From Jacaranda mimosifolia (lineage: Eukaryota > Streptophyta > Magnoliopsida > Lamiales > Bignoniaceae), in assembly GCA_018894105.1 (NCBI GenBank), contig CM032131.1:2134501-2198500 (forward strand): a DNA stretch of 64,000 nt, given 5' to 3'. This document shows positions 12,499 through 23,949 of the stretch, piece by piece; within the stretch, counting starts at the first letter, position 1; each line of letters begins with the position of its first letter. The notes under the pieces are model-generated. The model was not told the DNA's origin and ran no database searches. It saw only the letters and a program-made list of their open reading frames with translations. The position numbers were made by a program, and so were the translations under genes.

Positions 12499-12771
12499 TG
12501 ATGGGGGAGGCCCAAAAATAAGGCCCAACTGACCAAAACAAGCAAAACAGCCCAAGAGGAGCAAAGTCCGCGCCCACCAGATTCAGGATGCTCCGGAACC
12601 CTTTGATGAGTCGCCGCGTGGTCGGCTAGGATAGTGCCATTTCATTAGAGAAACATGACCCCAATGTTACTATAAATAGCATCCTAACCAGTTTTAGCAT
12701 GTATTAATTTCAAACTATTCACACTTTTACCCGCATTTATCCTATTCCTTTATTCGACCTAACTCTCTAAC
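12499..12771 (+). mobile_element. LTR-retrotransposon LTR fragment
   Basis: Begins TGATGGGGGAGGCCC and is GC-richer than its neighbours. It has a TATA box (TATAAATA, 12671-12678) followed by a typical leader, like a plant LTR promoter region. It stops abruptly where the hAT end at 12772 begins, so the 3' part of the LTR is missing. The family is not assignable. Confidence 0.45.
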
Positions 12772-13075
12772 TAGACCTATAAATGGGTAGGGTATCACCC
12801 TATTCATATCCATATTCTAAAATATCCAAAAGAATGAGATCATAATTTTACCTTATTCTAAAATACCCAAAAGGATGAGACTATAATTCTACCATACTCT
12901 ATCTAATCCAAGACCCGTTGAGTTTAGTTTATTGGACTTATGTTTTAATGTATATGTTTATTTTCTCAATATATACTAAAAATATTATTTGACACACGAT
13001 AACAAAAAATAAATTTTTTTATATTTAATTTAATTTAATCATTAAATTTAAATTATTTAATTTTAAACTATCAAC
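12772..13075 (+). mobile_element. hAT-type element, 5' end only
   Basis: Starts TAGACCTATAAATGGGTAGG and is collinear with the left ~280 bp of the complete element at 20514 (for example aaaatacccaaaaggatgaga and tatactaaaaatattattt). The terminus also matches the inverted right end of that element. The rest of the copy is lost. Confidence 0.7.
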
Positions 13076-13675
13076 CCTAAAAAATCTGCACAAAAACTCT
13101 AAGCCTACTCCGTAAATCATTTCCTCCCATTATGAAAAGCTCAACCATATTAGATACCCAGTGCTAGGCAGCGATGGTTGGAGGTTTTCCATTTTCGGCG
13201 ATGAGAGCTACGAATTGATATGTGGATTTCAGTCGAAATGAGATGAGCAGGCTGTTGATGGTCTGAATTCGTGGAAACAACGGCCAGTGGTGGTGATTTG
13301 AAGGTGGTGGTGCTAGGATAGCGGCCCCGATGGTTTTTGCCCAATTAGTCGGATTTCAGGTGGCGGTCGGCGAAATTGACCGGGGGCTTTTATCCCTTTC
13401 GTCGAGGCCTAACTTCTAGTGCGATCAACTCCAAATTCTTGTGGTGGCCGAAGGCAGTCCGACGGTGTTCTAGTGATGCACAGTGATGGTGTTCAGATTT
13501 CAATATCTGGTTCATCCGAGCTACTTTTGACGTTGAATTCAGACCCTAGTTTAGCTTAATCGGGTAAAAACTTTTGAATCGAATCTTTATTCCATTAATT
13601 TTCAGAATCTTAATCAAGCTGGATTGTACGATTAAGACATTCAACAAATTATATAATTTAAGTTAAGCCTTGATT

Positions 13676-14335
13676 GCTGGAGCCTGTGGACACGAAGAAG
13701 CAAACAGAAATTTGATGGGACTGGCTGGTCACCTCCTTGTTTGGTTGAATTTGCTTCTCATTTCTTCTGCGGCATAAACAGGCTTCATCTCAATGTTTGA
13801 CCAGCACTTTTGAGATCACAGATTCTGTCTGGCTAGCACATCCCGAGGGCTGAATAAAGATTAATTTTGATGCTGCTATGTTTAAAGACTCTCAGGCAAT
13901 TGGCATTGGATTGATTGCTCGAGATCACAGAGGCCTGTGTGTTGCTTGGAGTTCACAGTTGATTCCCAATCATGTGGATGCAGAAGCAGCAGAGGCTATG
14001 GCGGCGAAAGAAGCTTGTAAGATGCGCTAGCATTATTCTTGGCATGATGCTATGGTAGAAAGAGATTGCGTTGCGGTCATCCTAGCTTTGAGAGAGGATT
14101 CATACAACCTTTCTTATGTCGGTCCTCTCATTTTCAATACCAAAAAATATGTTGAGCGCCTGACCTCCTACTCTTTTGACCATGTCCATCGTAATGCCAA
14201 TCGCTGTGCCCAACATCTAACTAGGAATGCTTTATCTTAACATGAACATTTTATCTCTGATCATGATGTAATTACTCTGGCTCTTTCTTATGATCATTAA
14301 TATAATGTCTTTATCCCCACCCCCCCCCAAAAAGT
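13676..14335 (+). mobile_element. 5'-truncated LINE with 14-bp TSD
   Basis: The 14-mer GTTAAGCCTTGATT occurs at 13662-13675 and again at 14336-14349, bracketing a 660-bp segment. That segment carries the 3' end of a LINE ORF2 (RNase H-like domain) and finishes in a C-rich then A5 tail. A long TSD, 5' truncation and 3' A-tail are the classic result of target-primed reverse transcription. It interrupts the long LTR of the Gypsy element. Confidence 0.85.
13849..14240 (+). pseudogene. LINE RNase H-like domain (RVT_3 type), broken
   Basis: Reads as the C-terminal RNase H-like domain found in plant LINE ORF2 proteins. It begins around KINFDAAM with the first catalytic Asp, then GLIARDHRG, then the acidic patch VDAEAAEA, then VERDC with a further Asp, and ends RNANRCAQHLTRNALS before TAA. 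An in-frame TAG at 14028-14030 interrupts it between the two acidic motifs. Only the C-terminal part of a LINE polyprotein is present; reverse transcriptase and endonuclease are lost through 5' truncation. No host function is implied. Confidence 0.8.
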
Positions 14336-14929
14336 GTTAAGCCTTGATTTGATATAAAATAGGATTTGACCTAATATAAGTTTATAAATTTAATATTTTG
14401 ATCATTGAGATGAAGATTAATTAGGAATTGATCCTTATAAGTGGACGAGGATCACATAAAACAAATGTCATAAATAGAAGTTTAATATAAATAGTATTAA
14501 ATTATAAATTAATATGACAATTTAAAAATTAATATATTAAAGTAAATATCCAATACAATGAATTATAGGAATTGAGTCTACAAATAATGTTTGATTGAGT
14601 GAAATATTCCTGAATCAAATGAGATAAGAATGAAACTTAGTTAAAAATTACTAGTGTAAGTGCTTAATCTTGAGAAGTTAGGATGAATAAAGATTTAAGG
14701 TATGATTTATTAGAATAAGAATTAACAACAAGTGCGATCAATAGTGGATCTATAGTTAAGTCTAGAAGGTTTCCCAAATGACGAACGAATTATCACCTTG
14801 CAATAAAGGTTGATTTATAGAACTTGAATTTAGTTAATTAGTTTAGATAGTTGCAAAGATTCAAAATGACTATGAGAATAATATAGATTAGACTTATTGA
14901 TTGCAAAAATAATTGGATAATATATTTTA

Positions 14930-15100
14930 TGATATTGGTTGTGAGGCAGTCTTATTGACTAACCTTATTGATCGATATTGCTTGTGAGTTAGTCTTGTTG
15001 ACTAGCCATTATTGATCTATACTGATTGTAGGGTTGTCTTGTTGATTGGTCATTATTAATGTATATTGATTGTTTGACCAACCCATTACTGATTTTACAG
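14930..15100. repeat. Degenerate ~55-bp tandem repeat in the LTR
   Basis: Three to four diverged copies of a unit built on gatcgatattgcttgtgag followed by ttagtcttgttgactagcc. Tandem repeats inside the LTR are common in large chromovirus LTRs. Confidence 0.6.
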
Positions 15101-15504
15101 TGATCCTGTAAATGATTTTGAAATGACTCTATTCATGTGGCAATCTTGGCATAAAAATTGTGTTGGACGTTGGGACTCTCTTGCTTATATTACATGAACA
15201 TGACCCTTTAGATGCCCTTGGGAGTTTTGGGCACATAGGGTTGGTTTGGAAAGACAACCAGAACGACATTACCATTGGTTGTTGGTCTATCGACCAAGAT
15301 CCGTTTGACATGCTATCCTGACTTTGGGGCAATTAGAGGTTGGTTGTTGCTTGAATCTCAATAGGCGTGGATCAGTCTTACCGATTCCTATTGTAATAGT
15401 TGGTGACCTTGTTGGCCACTTGGTATTGGAAATATAAGGTTCTGTTATGTAGATTGTTGGGATTCAGAAGGTTCCATCACAGTCGTTTTTTATGAAATTG
15501 AACT

Positions 15505-15695
15505 AATTCTTGAATTTTTAAATATGAAGTTTTATTAAATATTCTTGTACAGTCAATCCTATAAAACTGATATAATTGTTGAATTTTATAATCTGAGACT
15601 TTCTATGAAATGTTTTATTACAGTCAACTTTGTTAAACTGATCCCAACACTGAATTTTTAAATATGAGATTTTCTACAAAATGCATTGAAACTTG
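15505..15695. repeat. ~70-bp tandem repeat in the LTR
   Basis: About 2.6 diverged copies of a unit containing ttgaatttttaaatatga and then acagtcaa-ct-taaaactgat. It lies within the same LTR. Confidence 0.6.
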
Positions 15696-16045
15696 AGAAG
15701 TTTCTTCACTGGTGTGGAAAGGCGTTGAGACAGCTCATGATGTGTTGTATATAAGATACTAGTCATCAACTGAGTTTCATGAATTCCGTGACACCTATCT
15801 ATTATTTAACATCTCTTGGCATGTGCTTTTAATTATCCATATATGAGATGAAAGTTTTGTTATGTGTGTACTGTATTTCAGTTGTTATTTGCAACTATGA
15901 ATCTTGATCAATACCTCACTAAATCATTTGAACTATCCCCTTGTATTGTTCTTTTTGTTCTTTGCCCTATATTGAAGAAATAGGGAACACCATGAGCATG
16001 GGTTTGTACATAATGTAATTAATTTTGCCAAGTTATATATGAATG

Positions 16046-16416
16046 GTGGGTATGTGGCATATTATGTTGTAATGTAAATAATACATCTGTCATTAGGTTA
16101 TTACATGTATCCACTGATGTGATGCAATAGGTTGGAGTCGATGATGATTGGCGTATGCATATAACTTTAAAAATTGTGAGCCTTTAGACGACTGTAAATT
16201 TGTTACGGAAATTCAAGTTTGGCTTGAAATTTTGCAACATGACTAGTTAATGAAACATTTAAATTAATTGATCTTAATCTTGCACATCATTTAGGGATGT
16301 CATAGAATTATTCGAAACAAATTTTTTTTCGAGATGTATATTCTGTTTTAAATTTTTAGGTTTGATCAGAGTAGCATCTTATTTCGAAGTAGGTACCTCC
16401 TGAGCGAGGCACTACA
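16046..16416 (+). repeat. 3' part of the 5' LTR (direct repeat, copy A)
   Basis: Collinear with 17702-18063, sharing gatgatgattg, gagcctttaga, ttaaattaattgatc and the end ...GC-CTACA. Divergence is clearly visible, so the insertion is old. The left limit is only where similarity is lost. Confidence 0.7.
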
Positions 16417-16420
16417 GAGG

Positions 16421-16428
16421 TGGTATCA
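16421..16428 (+). promoter_or_regulatory. tRNA-iMet primer-binding site of the Gypsy element
   Basis: TGGTATCA, 4 bp after the LTR end CTACA. It is the usual plant LTR-retrotransposon primer site and fixes the + orientation of the element. Confidence 0.65.
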
Positions 16429-17701
16429 AACCTGCTTATAACCCATTACTCATGGGTATCGAGCAAATGACTCTTTATGCTTGTGAAAAATAATACTATG
16501 AGGAATTAAACTGAATATACATGTGTCTGAGAGAAGCTTAATTCGGTAAGCGGATGATCGCTCTAGATAGAGCTCGATTCGATAAGGAAAAGATCATTTC
16601 AGATGATCAATTTGAACATATGAGCGTGGTGTGATCTAAATAATATCGTTATCTGGGAAAATTAGTATGTTGATCATTCAAATTTTCTTGGAATGCTAGG
16701 CCAGTAAAAGAATAAGTGTGACTTAAAAATTTGGCTAAGATACGAATTTTTGGATAATGCCCCATAACAAAGAGTGAGGAATTGTTACTGGGATGGCTAG
16801 CCAATATGTAATCCATTGCTTTTCAAGTATCAGCTTATGACTTTGTTGATGTATGGTGGAAGAATACTTTTGGGATCATATTGTTGTGAAAATGCATTTG
16901 TAATAATAGAACTTGACAAGTAAAAGATCATCTTGGGATAATTAGTATTTTGGCGTATATATATATGGTTTAGATGTATTACAAGTACTGATGATATAGA
17001 AAATAATGAATTGCAAATGGAGACTAGTAGTTTGTAAGAGATGGATTCACTTTTGGAATCTAAAAATATGAAAAAGGATGGATAATGATGCAGAACTAGT
17101 ACCCCGGAAACCATACCTTACCTCGATGAGGGAAAGTTTAAAATCCAGAAAATATAAGTGGTGTAGAAGTAGTTAAAATATGTAGTATGCCCATGTATAT
17201 AAAGCGACTATTTTCTTATGATCATATATAGATTGAGATGAAATGTGTTGTCTTGACTATAATAATACTGGATTTAGTTGATTTTGTGTGTTGTCAATCG
17301 AACAACTAATGAGTTTAATGAAGACATTATGTATGAGCTTATTTGAAGTTTTGTGTAAACTTACCTATTAATAGTAGCCTGAGTTTAGCTACTTCCTATT
17401 TTATATCAAGTGGAATGTGCATTTGTTCAGTGAATCTTTATATATTATGGTGAGAACTAATAACAATGTATGCAACTTGATAGATATTTTATTAAACCTT
17501 GTAGAATAAGACATAATCTTTAAGATTTGAAGATTATCATATCCTCAAAGGAGCAAATCCAAACACTTCCCTTTTCTGAGCTATTCGAGGTCATAGGGGA
17601 TGACCACCAGCTAATCAAGCTGGCGCTCAGGAAGGAGTGGTGCAAAATCCATCAGTAGACCCGGGACTGGGAGGACAGGCTACAGAATGAATGTTCACCA
17701 T
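16429..17701 (+). other. Non-coding interior of the Gypsy remnant
   Basis: No gag or pol motif found. It includes a degenerate internal duplication (phrases aaaagatcat and taattagtattttg near 16600-16690 and 16925-16960). A purine-rich stretch before 17702 (gggactgggaggacagg) may be the polypurine tract. Confidence 0.45.
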
Positions 17702-18063
17702 GTGAGTATGTGGTATAGTATGTTGTAATATAAATAATACGTCAGGCATTAGGTTTTTACATTTATTACTGATGAGGTGTAATAGATTGGAGTTGATGAT
17801 GATTGACACATGTTTATAATTTAAAAAAATATGAGCCTTTAGATGATTGTAAATTTTTTATGGAAATTCAAGTTTGGCACGAAATTGCAGCATGCCTAGT
17901 TAACAAAGCGTTTAAATTAATTGATCCTGATTTTGCGTATAATTTTTGGTTGTTATGAAATTATTCAAAATGAAAATTTTGGACATGTATATTTTATTTT
18001 AAATTTTTGTTGATTGAGTAGTACCTTATTCTAAAGCAAGCACTTGTAAGACGGAGCGCTACA
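17702..18063 (+). repeat. 3' LTR fragment (direct repeat, copy B)
   Basis: Matches 16046-16416 and ends GGAGCGCTACA. It is much shorter than the left LTR, so the 3' LTR has lost its 5' portion or the element was rearranged. Confidence 0.65.
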
Positions 18064-18064
18064 G

Positions 18065-18566
18065 GATATATACGAATTAAAATGTTCAACAGTGGACCGT
18101 CTAAAGCCATTTACGGGCTGAATGAGACTGTTGACTAAAAATAATTGATTCTCATGCACTTCTAACTGCTTTTTTCTCCTTTTCTCTTTGTCCAAAATAT
18201 ATTAGAAAGTGGACATAATTTGTGTTTATGTGTTTTTCGTCATGGAATTGTTATGGGAGAAAATTTCTGAAAAGAAATATATTTTAGTAATGAGTTTAAA
18301 GAATTTGTAGAAGTAATAAAGTTTTATTTGGTTTTGAGAGAGGAAATTTTTTTACTTAAAATATCTTTTTATATAAATTTTTATTTGATTAATGGTGGAA
18401 TATCGATCGAATTTTTATATTATTATATGTTATTTTTATAAAGTTGCCATAATTGAAAAATATATTTATATTAAAGTAATGATTGAAGATATGTATATAT
18501 ATTTATTGATATGGTGATTAAAAATGATTAGAGTTTTTATTTTACCATTTCATATTTCAATTGGCA
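18065..18566. other. AT-rich spacer, nothing recognised
   Basis: No gene. Its central part resembles the dispersed AT-rich repeat near 1740-1880. Confidence 0.4.
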
Positions 18567-18575
18567 ATATAAAAT

Positions 18576-20335
18576 AGGGTATTAGGGTCAATTACATCCT
18601 CCTCCCCTCAGGTTTGGCGTAATTACCAAAAAAAATTTGTTCTTTTGAAAATTACATTTACCCCCTTAAACTTTCAAACTAAAATGTAATACTGATGAAA
18701 AGTGTAAGATGACCAAAATGCCCTTCCGTTAAAAGTTAAAAAAAAAAGAAAAAAAATTAAAAAACTAATAGAAATATCAAAAGACAAAAATACCCTTGAA
18801 CCTATTTGTAATATTTTTGAATTTATGAGGGTTTAATGGATATATTTTTATTACCTTCAATTTTTTAAAAATATATTTATATATATACACATGTACTTAT
18901 ATATTATATTATAGACAAACATTTATATATAAATATACTATATGCATGTGTGTGTATATATATGCCACCGCACCACCAACCCCACCACTATCGTCATGGC
19001 CACCCCCCCACCCATCCGATCCCCATCGGCAGCGGCAGCAAATTGCTGCTTGCTGCCCAAGCTACCATGGCAGTAGGTAGAAGAAAAAGGGAAGGGTTGG
19101 GGGTGGGGCTGCATCGGGTGGGGGCAAGGGAGTAGCAGGGATGGGGTTTCATTTTTTTAAATTTTTTTTATCTTTTTTAATTAATAAATAATTTAATTAA
19201 CATATATATTTAATTTTTTATTTATTATGTTTTGAATTAATTCATTAATAAAGTTATAAGTTTATTTTAGAGAGATTTATTATTTGAATAAATATTTTAA
19301 ATATTTTTTAATTTAGATATGATTATTATTTTAATAAATAATATAACTAAATTTAAAAAAAATTATCTTTTTTAATTAATAAATAATATAGGTTAAAAAT
19401 ACATATATTAATTTTTTATTTTTTAATTGATAAATAAAACTAATTAAATTGTAAATATGTTTATAATTTTAATATTATTAAGTATATAATTAAAATTATA
19501 TTTTTAGATGATAGATTTAAATTTTTATTTTTATTTTTTACTTTACTCTATTTTTAATTAATAAAAATGTTTAATTAAATTATTTTAGATGTCATTATTA
19601 TTGTTTAATTTTAAACATTATTAAAAATATATTGTCATGATAGATTTAATTTAATTTATTTTTTACTTATTTTAATTTTTAGTTAAATTGAATTGAATTT
19701 AATTAAAATATTATATATATATATATTACTATTTTAATATTATTAGTTTATTTTAATAATATAAATTTATATTTAAAATAATGTAATATGTTATATTTTA
19801 ATGATATAAATTTAATTAAACTATTTTTTATATGCTTATTATTTTTAATATTATTGAATATATCATTTCAATTATTAAAATTATATGTTCCAAGATGATA
19901 GATTTGATATATATTTTTAATTTTTCTTACTTATTAAATTATTGAATATACTTAAATTATCTTAAATATATTTACTATTTTAAACTCACCCTGGATTCTT
20001 CTTTGTTTTCTTATATTTAAGATCTCAAATAAAAATAATAATAACAAATACACCCTCAATTAATTAAAAAATCTTATAATACCACCCATGAGGGTATTTT
20101 TGTTCACTAAAAACAGTCAAATTGGGTAAAAAGTGGAGTCAATGACCCTAAAGGCATTTTTGAAATTTCACTCTAATTTTTAAATGGCGGTTGGGGAAAA
20201 CCATAACGTTGACTAATGGCTGAGTTGAAATGTTGGACAGCAACAAAGTTTAGGGGGATAAATGTAATTTTCAAAACAATGAGAATTTTTTGGTAATTAC
20301 ACCAAATCTCATGGAAGGTGGGTGTAATTGACCCT
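18576..20335. mobile_element. Long-TIR (MULE/foldback-like) non-autonomous element
   Basis: The first ~100 bp (agggtcaattacatcctc.. ggcgtaattaccaaaaaa.. tttgaaaattacatttaccc) reappear inverted in the last ~100 bp. The interior is extremely AT-rich apart from one GC island. A possible 9-bp TSD is ATATAAAAT (18567-18575) versus ATATAATAT (20336-20344), 8 of 9 matching, but this is weak evidence in AT-rich DNA. No transposase is encoded. Confidence 0.7.
18960..19145. other. GC-rich island within the long-TIR element
   Basis: About 185 bp of C-rich then G-rich sequence (caccaccaaccccaccac ... ttgggggtggggctgc) embedded in AT-rich DNA. The two halves are partly complementary, and the G-rich half has several G3-G5 runs. 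It could be a captured sequence or a structural core. The + strand frame 18950-19135 looks fortuitous. Confidence 0.6.
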
Positions 20336-20513
20336 ATATAATATGCTAATGCGTAAATGTATTTTTTTTCTGTTTCGTACTTGGTTAAATTCTATATGGT
20401 ATTTATACTGTTGAATTGATTCTTTTTTCATTAGCGCTTTTATATCAACATGAAGCAAATTCATTTTGATAATGCCCCTAGAACATATTTAATCTGTGTG
20501 TCAAGACTTGAAC

Positions 20514-22019
20514 TAGGCTTGTAAATGACCATAATCGAAAATACTCAAACAAAAATATCCTATATTCTACCATACCCTAAAATACCCAAAAGGATGAGAC
20601 CCTAACTCTACCCTACCCTATCTAACCCAAGACCCATTGAGTCTAGTTTATTGAACTTATGTTTTTAATATTTATATTAATTTTCTGAATATATACTAAA
20701 AATATTATTTGGTATACGATAACAAAAAATAAAAAAACTTTTTCTATATTTAATTTAATTTAATTATTAAATTTAAATTAGTTTATCTTTATTTTCAACT
20801 TGTCATTCATTAATAAAATTTTTATTTAAAAAGTTTACTCATTAGCAAAATTAATTTTATTAACTGTTTTTATAAAAAATATTTATTCCACTATTAATTT
20901 TAATATTATTAATTTTATTAATGAAAAATGTTCAATTGTTGTTATTGCTATTCCAATTTTAAAAAAAATAAATTGCTATCCCAATATAATAACTTTATTG
21001 ATTTTATTAATTTAGTTTAATTTTTAATGAATAAAATTATTCAGTTGTTATTGTTCATTTGGGACGAGAATAGGTTAGGCTGCCCCTATCAGGGGCCTAC
21101 GGTCTAGCCTATTTGAGGACTAGCCCGACCTAACCTATTTAATAAATAGACCAAGTTTAGGCTTTTAAAAATGTCTATTTAGTTAAAAAGGCTAGGTATA
21201 GGCTTTTGAAAAAGTCTATAAAGCTTATCAGATCGGCCTATATAATTTAATTATACTATAATATATATTTAATTATTTATAATACTTATATAATTACTTT
21301 GATATTTATATTAATTAATTTTAATAATTTTATATAATTATATATTATGCTCTTAATTAATAAACAACAATTTTATTTCAAATTTTTTGTTTAACTTATA
21401 ATAATATTTGGTTATACTTTTCTCTTTGTTAAGATAAGTGTATTATAATTGCCAATTATTTTTGTTTAATATAAATTATAGAATTTTTAGGCCTATTAAG
21501 GTCTGTCAAAGTCTTAAGCCTATTAAAAGTTTGAACTTATATAAAATATAAGCCTAATTAAAATATTAACTAAAATAGACTTTTTCAGGTTAGAACTAGG
21601 CTTTGGAAAAATCTAAGGAGGCTAGGCGAGTCCTTAAAAAAAAGCCTATGTTAGGTAATAAACTAGGCTTATGCTTACAAAATATGCAACAGGCTTGACA
21701 TATTTACAACAAAACCTAGCCTAGCCTATTCCTGCCCCTAATGTTTATTCACATATTTGTAATTTTTATATATAAAAAGTTTATCATTAATATATATTTA
21801 ATTTTGGTATAGACAATTTTTAAGTTCATAAATTAAATTTAAGTTAAATTTAAGTATAAAGTAATGTGTAATTTATGGGTATGGGTATGTAGGTAATTTA
21901 TATGTATAGGCCTTACTCATACCCATTACATTATCTTTAATAAGTATGGGTATGGATATAGGTATGAGTATGACATTTTTGGCCTGGGTAGGGTAATACA
22001 CTACCCATTTATAGGCCTA
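20514..22019. mobile_element. hAT-type non-autonomous element with 8-bp TSD
   Basis: Perfect 8-bp TSD ACTTGAAC at 20506-20513 and 22020-22027. The termini TAGGCTTGTAAATGACC and, inverted, TAGGCCTATAAATGGGTAG are diverged TIRs. 8-bp TSDs are typical of hAT elements. The interior is AT-rich and non-coding, and a second hAT-like element sits inside. A partial sibling is at 12772-13075. Confidence 0.85.
21059..21740. mobile_element. Nested hAT-like element
   Basis: Left end ttgggacgagaataggttag pairs with the inverted right end (aggggcaggaataggctag). The flanks ttgttcat (21051-21058) and atgtttat (21741-21748) look like an aged 8-bp TSD (6 of 8). The subterminal regions are full of aggctt and agccta motifs, as in plant hAT MITEs. 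No coding capacity. Confidence 0.7.
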
Positions 22020-22379
22020 ACTTGAACTATCCCATGAGAAAACTTCAATACCTATAGTTTGTGCCCACCGAAGTTGTCTTGGCTTCAGATTTTGACGCAG
22101 GAATTAAGTTTGAAGCTTTTTTTAGATATTGCTGATGTTATCTACTAACTCCATTGTCCTCATTCCTCACCTTTAAAAGTAAGTACTTTAAATAACGGTT
22201 AATTAGCTAAAAATCCCCAAACCCTTATTTCATTTAGGATTCAGTCCCCACACACAAAAAAGAAAATGAGTCTTAGCTACCCAATCTTACTTTTAATTTA
22301 GTGATCGCTCCCCAGCACTTGTAAAATTACCAGACTGACCTTCACTTGAACACAAAATTACCAAGACCGAGCGCCCATC

Positions 22380-23390
22380 TCTCTGCAGCTAAAATAGATG
22401 GAAATCGCATCCATGCTTCTTACTCATTTCCTCTTCTTTTTTTTTAAACCATCAGATTGATCCTTTCTTCTCCATTTCCTCCAATTTCTCTCTTGAACTG
22501 AAACACCCATTCACTGTGGATTACCTTTTGAAGACTCCCGTCTGGTGTCTGAAGCATTCCCGTATGCCTTTTCATATTTTTCTCTTGTTTCATCAGTTTT
22601 ATTTCATTTCGTACGCTTCTATCATATTAGAAAAGGTTTTTTTTGTGAAAATGCTGGGTATGTAACTATTTTTGTGATATGTTCGTGAAATATATTTGAA
22701 ACCTCTATTTATATACGCATTTTTAATGAAAACGCACTTGAGTTCGTGTTTTTTGTACGTAAAGGTAGTATTCGTACTAAAATGAATAGTATTCAGAAAC
22801 CCTATTATTTTGTTGTTCAAACCTAATTTAGAGTAATTTGTACTTAAATTTTATGTTTTAAATGTTATGAGAGTTGTTTTGAGTTAAACATTACCTTAAT
22901 TTTGTAATGATTGAGTTGGTTTACAATAGCATTAATATAAGGTATGCTGGCAATGCAATTTTTGGGGCTTATATTCAAAATGTGGTTTGTTTGAAACGTT
23001 CACAGCATGTTTAGTTGTTTCATGTTGTTCATGAAAAAAAAAACATAGCATTAATTTATTCAATACTGTGTGCATGTATATTTGGTACAAAAATACTCTA
23101 TTTTAGTATTTTTTGTTTACATTTTCAGTATGAAAACCTTAAATATAAGTATATATGGAGATGTTTATAGTATTTATTTACATTATTTCTCGAATCAGAA
23201 ACATATTACCTTTGCTTTCTGGCTTATTCTTATACAACAATGAAGGAGTTGGAAACCAAAATTGGGTTTTGACACAGAAAGACCTTTGAAGAAACCCCAT
23301 TCTATATGTTTTACAGTATGCCGTAGTTGAATTACTATAGCTTCAATAGAACTCAAGCGATCATAAGACAATTCAATTTACGCAAAACTT
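22380..23390 (+). other. Left interior of the 7.6-kb element
   Basis: AT-rich, with a GC-richer pyrimidine-rich segment at 22400-22560 that could be an old leader or promoter of the broken gene downstream. No confident exon found. The minus-strand frame 22599-22820 shows no domain. Confidence 0.4.
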
Positions 23391-23393
23391 CAT

Positions 23394-23874
23394 TTGTCTT
23401 CGATGAAGACATTGAAATTCCTTTGGGGGGGGGGGGGGGACAGAGTTTTGTTTAGTGTTGGGCTTGTCTCATTTGGGGCAACTTGTGGATGTCAATCTAA
23501 AGATGAAGTCAGACATTATTTTTGCTTGTTTTCGAAAAAAAATTTGAATGTTAATCGTGTACAAATATTTAAAAAGTTACAAGAATTTGTGGATAGACAT
23601 AGTAATTAGGATATTGAAGATTTTGTTAGGTTGTATATACTTTTTGTTTTTAATTGTATTTTGTTTCCAATGAGCAACTACGGCACATCTGATTTTGTCA
23701 TCCCTTACGTTGATGATATATCGTCTGTTGAGTTGCATGCATGGGGGAGGCTGCATGCAACTTTATAATGGCAACTTTATGCGTAGGGGAAGGCTGCATA
23801 TAACTTTAGGAAATGGGACATGTTACATGTTATGTAGTACCATATTTTCAAAAATGGTAATATGTACAATAAGA
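23394..23874 (+). pseudogene. DUF1985/plant-mobile-domain-like protein, broken
   Basis: One reading frame carries, in order, a segment with VLFSVGLVSFGATCGC, then QEFVDRHSN, an in-frame TAG (23607), then FNCILFPMSNYGTSDFVIPY and VDDISSVELHAWGRLHATL, then further stops. The pattern of a hydrophobic LFP core followed by VDD and W is what I recall from DUF1985/plant-mobile-domain proteins carried by plant MULEs, often with Ulp1-like proteases. That family link is from memory and moderate. A G15 run (23425-23439) falls inside the frame. At least four stops, so not functional. Confidence 0.5.
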
Positions 23875-23949
23875 AATTAGTATAAAAGCAAGAAATATAA
23901 GATATAAAAGATGTACAAAACAATCAGAATTTATTAGAAAAAAGCAAAA

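Larger units (their letters stand above)
13076..18064 (+). mobile_element. Decayed chromovirus-like Gypsy retrotransposon
   Basis: A long left LTR (about 13076-16416, start lost, split by a LINE) ends ...GGCACTACA. It is followed by TGGTATCA (16421-16428), matching the initiator tRNA-Met primer site. A ~1.2-kb interior without coding frames follows. The last ~365 bp of the LTR recur as a direct repeat at 17702-18063, ending GGAGCGCTACA. The long GC-bearing LTR, internal tandem repeats and similarity to the reverse of the solo LTR at 31884-34992 (such as AGATGCCCTTGGGAGTTTTG near 15210) suggest the Tekay/Del-type chromovirus group. That lineage call is inference. Confidence 0.6.

Noticed and set aside
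13150..13344. Minus-strand 64-residue frame in the GC-richer LTR segment
   Set aside because: Lies in LTR-derived non-coding sequence; no domain.
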